DNA of 64,000 nt from Platycnemis pennipes (taxonomy: Eukaryota; Arthropoda; Insecta; Odonata; Platycnemididae), in assembly GCA_933228895.1 (NCBI GenBank), contig OW121857.1:75883672-75947671 (forward strand). Reading direction: 5' to 3'. Of this stretch, positions 58,894 to 64,000 are shown one piece after another. Each line of letters opens with the position of its first letter. Position 1 is the stretch's first letter. A program made the translations under genes and the position numbers. The notes under the pieces are model-generated. The model saw only the letters and a program-made list of their open reading frames with translations, was not told where the DNA came from and searched no databases.

Positions 58894-58968
58894 CAGTGTC
58901 GAACTTTTGGCCATCGTCCTCTTCGTCGTCATGTTCGCCCTCTAAAGATTCATCGCTATCATTTTCAT
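58889..58968 (-). CDS. Possible terminal coding exon, acidic C-terminus
   Basis: On the reverse strand a pyrimidine-rich tract (TTCTTCTTCACCTCTTTACC ... ACCTCTAG) ends in AG at 58970-58969. The next 26 codons read ENDSDESLEGEHDDEEDD and GQKFDTE to a TAA stop. A poly-acidic, Ser-containing tail like this is typical of nuclear or nucleolar proteins, but the protein is not identifiable. The frame also stays open upstream through the proposed intron to about 59063, so the true exon could be longer (containing SPGFPWISSSPLYHH). Stop and AATAAA overlap. No upstream exon was found. Confidence 0.38.
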
Positions 58969-59159
58969 CTAGAGGTAAAGATGGTGTGCATGTGGGAGTG
59001 TGGTGGTAAAGAGGTGAAGAAGAAATCCAGGGGAATCCCGGCGAAATTGTCGTCAACCTTGACTATCAACGCGGCGTAAACCCGAAAAATGGAGAGATCC
59101 ACGAATCCAGAACGCCACGGAAAACTACGATCCAACAAGAGGTGAAGAAGATCCATCTA

Positions 59160-59765
59160 TTCTACATTGTTTATGAGGCTTTTGAGTGTAATGAATAAAA
59201 CAGCTACGCTGAAATAGTTTAACTGATTAACATTTTAGTTTGAAAGAATAAAAAACAAAATGGAGGATGAGGGCGGACAATGTTATTAGTTTAACAATTG
59301 TCATCAGTCTAAATTTCATGTCTGTAAAAGCTATATAGCTCGACAAGACTCGACGCAAATAAAAATATTGATATCTCTTAATTCTAAGGTAAAAAATACC
59401 CATAGAAATACCGTATATTTAGGCAATTAAACAATAAATAACACAATTTAAGCAACAAAACAAATTATGTTTTAAAATAAAGTGCATACCTCCCACATCA
59501 ATATTCAATAGGAGTTTTTCATCTAAAAGTAACCACAACAGCGAGAGAAATAAATTTCACACGCAAGAGCGCACGAAGAAGTCCTTGCATTTCCGATTGA
59601 CCATGTAACAATAGGCGTGTGCGGAGGGGGGGGTTCTGACTGCCAATAGACGGTCCGATTATCAACCTTTAAGATTAATTAATACGTTTGATAAGATTTT
59701 AACTTAACTTGGAGATTTTGACTTTTTACCGGTTTTTGAGTGCAGATACTCAGAAAACTAATACT
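59160..59765. other. No recognised feature
   Basis: AT-rich sequence; would be intron if the terminal exon at 58889-58968 is real. Confidence 0.35.
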
Positions 59766-59767
59766 AT

Positions 59768-59905
59768 TTGCGTCGGATCGGACTATAAACCGTGGGCCCC
59801 TTCGGACCTTTCGTTCATATGCCACGATATCCTCAACCCTTCTGCCGTTCCCTGAAAAAATATAACCTCTACCCAATAAGCCACCAATCCTAAATGGCGC
59901 ATATG
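59768..59905 (+). repeat. tRNA-derived SINE, 3' part
   Basis: Plus strand contains GTCGGATCGGACTATAAACC, CCCTTCTGCCGTTCCCTGAA and CACCAATCCTAAATGGCGCA, matching the tail end of the SINE at 27700-27978 in the same order. This explains the 94-codon reverse-strand open frame across it, which is not a gene. Confidence 0.6.
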
Positions 59906-59909
59906 ACAT

Positions 59910-62900
59910 AAGCTGTCGATAGCCGCACCCCATAACTAACATAGATATGATAGCGGTACACACAGCACGAACTCATAGTCAAGCAAAACATAAAAATAGT
60001 TTGTAACTTTCTCATTTAAAAAATGTATCGTGCGACAAGATTTCGTCATATAGACGACATCATTTCGATGACAAAACATAGAAGGTAGGAACAGAGGGAG
60101 ATTATTTCCCTTCTCCTAGCCTCCTTCTCCCCTACCCTACCCTTCATTTCCAACTCAGTATATTATCCAATATGTTCTGTATAATAATACCTGGCGATAT
60201 CAACATTTCGACGACACATAATTTTAAAGTAAACTTTTCAAACGTGGAAGTTACGAAGTATTTTTCCTAACTCGCAATAAAAATTCCATAAAGTAACGCC
60301 TGAAAATGCTTTGTTTGCCCATCAAAACATACTGAAACACGACGTATATAGGCAGACTAAAGACGAATTAGACAAGTTAACATATGGGTAAGCGTTATAA
60401 TAGAATAATTTGCTGGAATATGTCACATTAAATTAATTTTATTAAACGGAAAGTGATATAATGTTGTGCTGTGTGTCTGGCACGCAAGAATGACACTCAT
60501 TTATAACGCATATGAGTATCGTAGACGTCAATCCGCGAATTCCTATGCGAAAGGAAGCACGTACACTATGCGTAGCCGCGGAAGAGAGGGCTAGTTGGGT
60601 GTAAAACATAATGGAGATGAGGAGGAGGGAGGGAGTGCAAGAAAGAAGGACAGAGAGAGGAGTGGGCGAGTTATTCCTGCGTTGCGAGTACTATTTTAAG
60701 GACAACGAGGACTCCCAGCCTCTGCGGAGAACGCGTATTTCGGGCGCGGGTGGTATGCGCTGTTCTGACTCAAAGAGGATGAATAACATACGCGTATTAC
60801 TCTTATTGAATACTTATCTATTTGAATCATGACCATTGCGAAATGAATAAAATTAATTTCTACAGTAATTATGCACTTTTCTCCCAGAAATGTGAACTAT
60901 TTACATCCAACAATTTGGAAATACACGAACCTCATTTTCACTTAGGGTAAGACTCAATCATGCCACACTAAATATACAATGGAATATATGTAAATCACTC
61001 ACTATGAGATAAATTTGAAGGTCGCAAGGAATACATTTTCTCCGGCTTCCCTATGAGTCCAAATCTTATTCCCAAATTCAACCTCTTCTCTAATTTTAAT
61101 GCATAAAATTAATATTATTTCAATTAAGAGTGAGTCAAATTAGAGAATTTATTAGTGTATATCCGCTATCCTTTTTGCCCATGGTACCAACTAATGATAT
61201 ACTAGCTGCATGATCTTTACAGTTAAGGATAGGTTAGAATGGAAACTTTTTGAAAGTGAATATATATAATAGTGGAGAGATTACCTTCAAGGACGAAAAA
61301 CTACCAAGAAGTGTTAGATATTGTAGAGGAGAGGAGATATATAAGTGAAGAAATTTGGAGGAAGCCAAAATAATGAATGTAGGACGCAAATAAAGGAAGC
61401 CGACTAAACATTTTGTTTCTAGAGAGGAATAAGTCTGAAATCGCAGTTAATTGAAAAGGAATAAAAAAATGAAAAAAATGTTTTTAAGCATGCTTTTCTA
61501 TAAAACATTAAAATCTATCTAAAAAAGAAATATCTTCACACCGTACTGAAAAATAAAAATAATATTTTCACAAGTGAATTAAAGTTTAACGTTGTACTGG
61601 AAATAATTAAATAAAATTCAAGGAAATTATCCACAAAATGAATTATTTATGAACGCTAATAGTAAGTAATTTCGGTTTCAACAGTATAACATATTTAAAG
61701 CTGTGTATTTATGCAAGGCCACAACGAAAAGCATGGGGCGCTCTTTCGTATCCGATATCAATATAAATTAATTAAATATAAAGATATTGGTATGCAGTGG
61801 AATAGAATACTTCAATATATAATTTCTAGAAAATCTTTAAATGAACAAAATTTAATGAGCTAAATATAAATGAGGTCATCGGAACCGAGGTATTAAAATA
61901 AACCATAACTACTGATGAATCAACCTTCACGGTACCTAAAGACACGCACCAAGGACTTCAATTACCTTTTTCCCATGAATATTCTCAAATTTATTGAAAC
62001 GATTTCAAAAAATTCATTTAGGAGGAACGAGCATCTTGTGTTCTGAAGAAATCAGTTGCAAGTGCCATATTTTCTTCTGCATGTAAACTTAGTAGCTCAT
62101 TAAGAGTACTTTCTGAGAACTCAGTCGATTTTTTTAATTAATCACCTAGTATTCCGATAGATTAAACTTGAATGGTGGAAGAATAAAACTGTCTTCATGG
62201 AAAGTGAGAGTCGATGAAATTAAAATAGCGAAAATTATGAAAATAAGAGGAGTATTTTTTGTCATTAACTCATAAATGAACTAGCTCCCATAGCACACAC
62301 TGCGGTGAATTCTTGACGGAGATCGTGATTCACACAAGGGCATAAATACAGACATAAAGCGTACCTCCACGCGGTTAATGATGGCGCTGGCTAATTGTAG
62401 CCCGAGGGCTTAATTGCAAGTGTAGGTGCTTCGTACGTCACCTTTAAGAGCACTTGATTCGAACCCCTTATGTTTACACAAATCCAATTCGCGAGCCGTA
62501 AACCATAAATTAATTTATCATCTGTATCCCACCTTACCCCGCTAACTGAAAGGCAGCGTTTGCCCCATAAAATGCGAGTCAAATATTGCGACCTCCTTTC
62601 CGGGCATACACCGAGTCATTGGCGGAACTTCCGTCCTCGACCGCCCAGTAGCCTAGCCTAGTGCATTGAATCAACGACTCCTCCCACGCTACCTTTCCCT
62701 TAGAGAGAGAAAGAGAGACACTTCTCTGAATTAAGTTTGAATCTAAATGGGAGTCACAAAAGGTGCGAAGACCGAAGGAGCTTTAAGAGTCGCTTGCTAA
62801 ACTGCTTCACTTCTAACTACTTAAAGTGGTACTATAGTGGCGCTAATGGTTTCTTTTAACCATTATATCCATTACTTATATTCAGCTACCGCGAAAATTC

Positions 62901-64000
62901 AAGGAACAATTTTCAATGGAGCTTTAAATAGTTCTCCAAACGCACTCTGTTCACTTATTCCATGATGTTTCAAGCTGGTATCTACGCGGCTGACGGATTT
63001 CACGACTGCTAATGTATTTTCAGGCATAATTAAATGTACATATCTTATTTCTTTAAAAATGCGCGTAGACTTCGGATGCACCTTAATAGTCACTTCGCTT
63101 CATCATTCATTTAACATTTACTAGCTTGGCTGGAAAAATGAAAGAAAGAGGTTTTATGGTAGTTTTTACATTCCCTTTCGCAGAACGAAAACAATTTAAA
63201 GGAAGATTCATAATCATTCATCCTAGAAATCAATCAAATTTCAGGCATTAAAGGCTCATTAATAGCAGTCAGACGACCCTAAGGCCATTGAATACTAAAG
63301 CGCAATGAATATTTAAATATCTAAGAGTAGCAGTATGGTTTGAAGTAACCCAAGGTTTACTATGGAAGTAAATATTTAAAATCATCTCCACGTACTTAGT
63401 TACAGTTCAAACGACTATGGAGTTCTAAACAAATGGCGCTGATGACATTTCTGTGGGTATCGCGGCGAGCTTGGGTGAGGAAAGACGCCAATGAAATTCT
63501 TTGTGTCCATCAATAGTAAACTGATAAAACGCACCATTCAAATCAAGTTTCACAAGTAAGTAATGTCTTGGGAAGGTGAGTAATACCATCGCCGCGTCTT
63601 TGAGCTAGAATTTAGGTACAGCCTGCGTAGGAGTGAGTCGAAATCACTCATGCAGGAAAAGATGGATTTTTAGGCAATATTTTAACAACTCGAGTACTTA
63701 ATGTGTTTGTGAGCTATGCTTCCGATTCGGGCCCATGATCTTGCACAGATCTTTTGCCTAATTATTCACCATACCGATAAGTTGGGCGTTAATAAGCCTA
63801 AGTCGAGACAAAATATTCGTTGTTTTTGCAATCGCCTGATTAAGCTCGAGTGATTATCATGTAAACATGTTAAAAAAAGTGAAGAATTGAATTGTTGTCA
63901 TTCGCTAGCATCCTTTTCTCAGATATAAGATGACTGAAGCCTTGAATCTCCTATGGATATAAATATTAGTTTTTATCAAAACTCATTTGATCTACGAGCT
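59910..64000. other. No recognised feature to window end
   Basis: About 4.1 kb of mixed AT-rich sequence. 60540-60800 is CpG- and purine-richer with a 73-codon frame of unknown nature. No LINE, SINE, foldback or exon was recognised. Confidence 0.4.

Noticed and set aside
59679..59963. 94-codon reverse-strand open frame that looks protein-like
   Set aside because: Most of it is the reverse complement of SINE tail sequence shared with 27700-27978.
1..64000. CRISPR array, operons, riboswitches, bacterial promoters
   Set aside because: No regularly spaced repeats; the sequence is clearly eukaryotic with transposon relics, so bacterial feature types do not apply.

Overview
This window is nuclear DNA from an animal, most likely an arthropod and probably an insect. 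It is AT-rich and has no dense coding. It carries decayed non-LTR retrotransposons, a Penelope-like element (PLE) with a GIY-YIG domain, tRNA-derived SINEs, hAT-type DNA elements with 8-bp target duplications, and many foldback hairpins. There are no operons, no tRNA or rRNA genes and no CRISPR array. I could not assign a species. It reads as intergenic or intronic sequence with two short stretches that look like single exons of host genes.

Layout. 0.4-0.9 kb: reverse-strand LINE tail. 1.2 kb: foldback hairpin. 2.4-2.7 kb: two SINE pieces head to head. 3.0-3.9 kb: an exact 141-bp tandem duplication with an exon-like open frame. Its second copy is interrupted by a 592-bp truncated PLE with a 13-bp target duplication. 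4.35-6.08 kb: frameshifted LINE reverse transcriptase. 7.3-10.5 kb: foldback, LINE tails and a possible signal-peptide first exon at 9260. 10.6-11.3 kb: CpG-rich block. 12.5-13.7 kb: 1.2-kb hAT-like element. 14.9-18.5 kb: nested LINE, hairpin, SINE and two hAT-type MITEs, then a LINE tail passing into a 3 x 126-bp tandem array. 21-26.5 kb: purine- or pyrimidine-rich blocks. 27.7-32.8 kb: SINE, foldbacks and LINE tails. 34.7-35.3 kb: best copy of the commonest LINE tail. 38-40 kb: SINE, foldback, LINE tail. 45.2-46.0 kb: CR1-like LINE end with a 187-codon open frame. 47.3 and 52.6 kb: foldbacks. 51.1-52.3 kb: largest purine-rich island. 58.6-59.9 kb: SINE pieces and a possible acidic terminal exon on the reverse strand. 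The remaining stretches show nothing I can name.

The most interesting signal is that the end of the PLE and several foldback hairpins with otherwise unrelated arms share one asymmetric cap. The cap is a CUGANGA-like box, one extra pyrimidine, a short helix starting with G and ending with C, then GAAAC, with long arms pairing outside. This matches the hammerhead ribozyme layout known from Penelope-like elements and retrozymes, except for one additional base before helix II. One such hairpin (15236-15377) is inserted in a LINE between 12-bp near-identical repeats, so the class appears to have been mobile.
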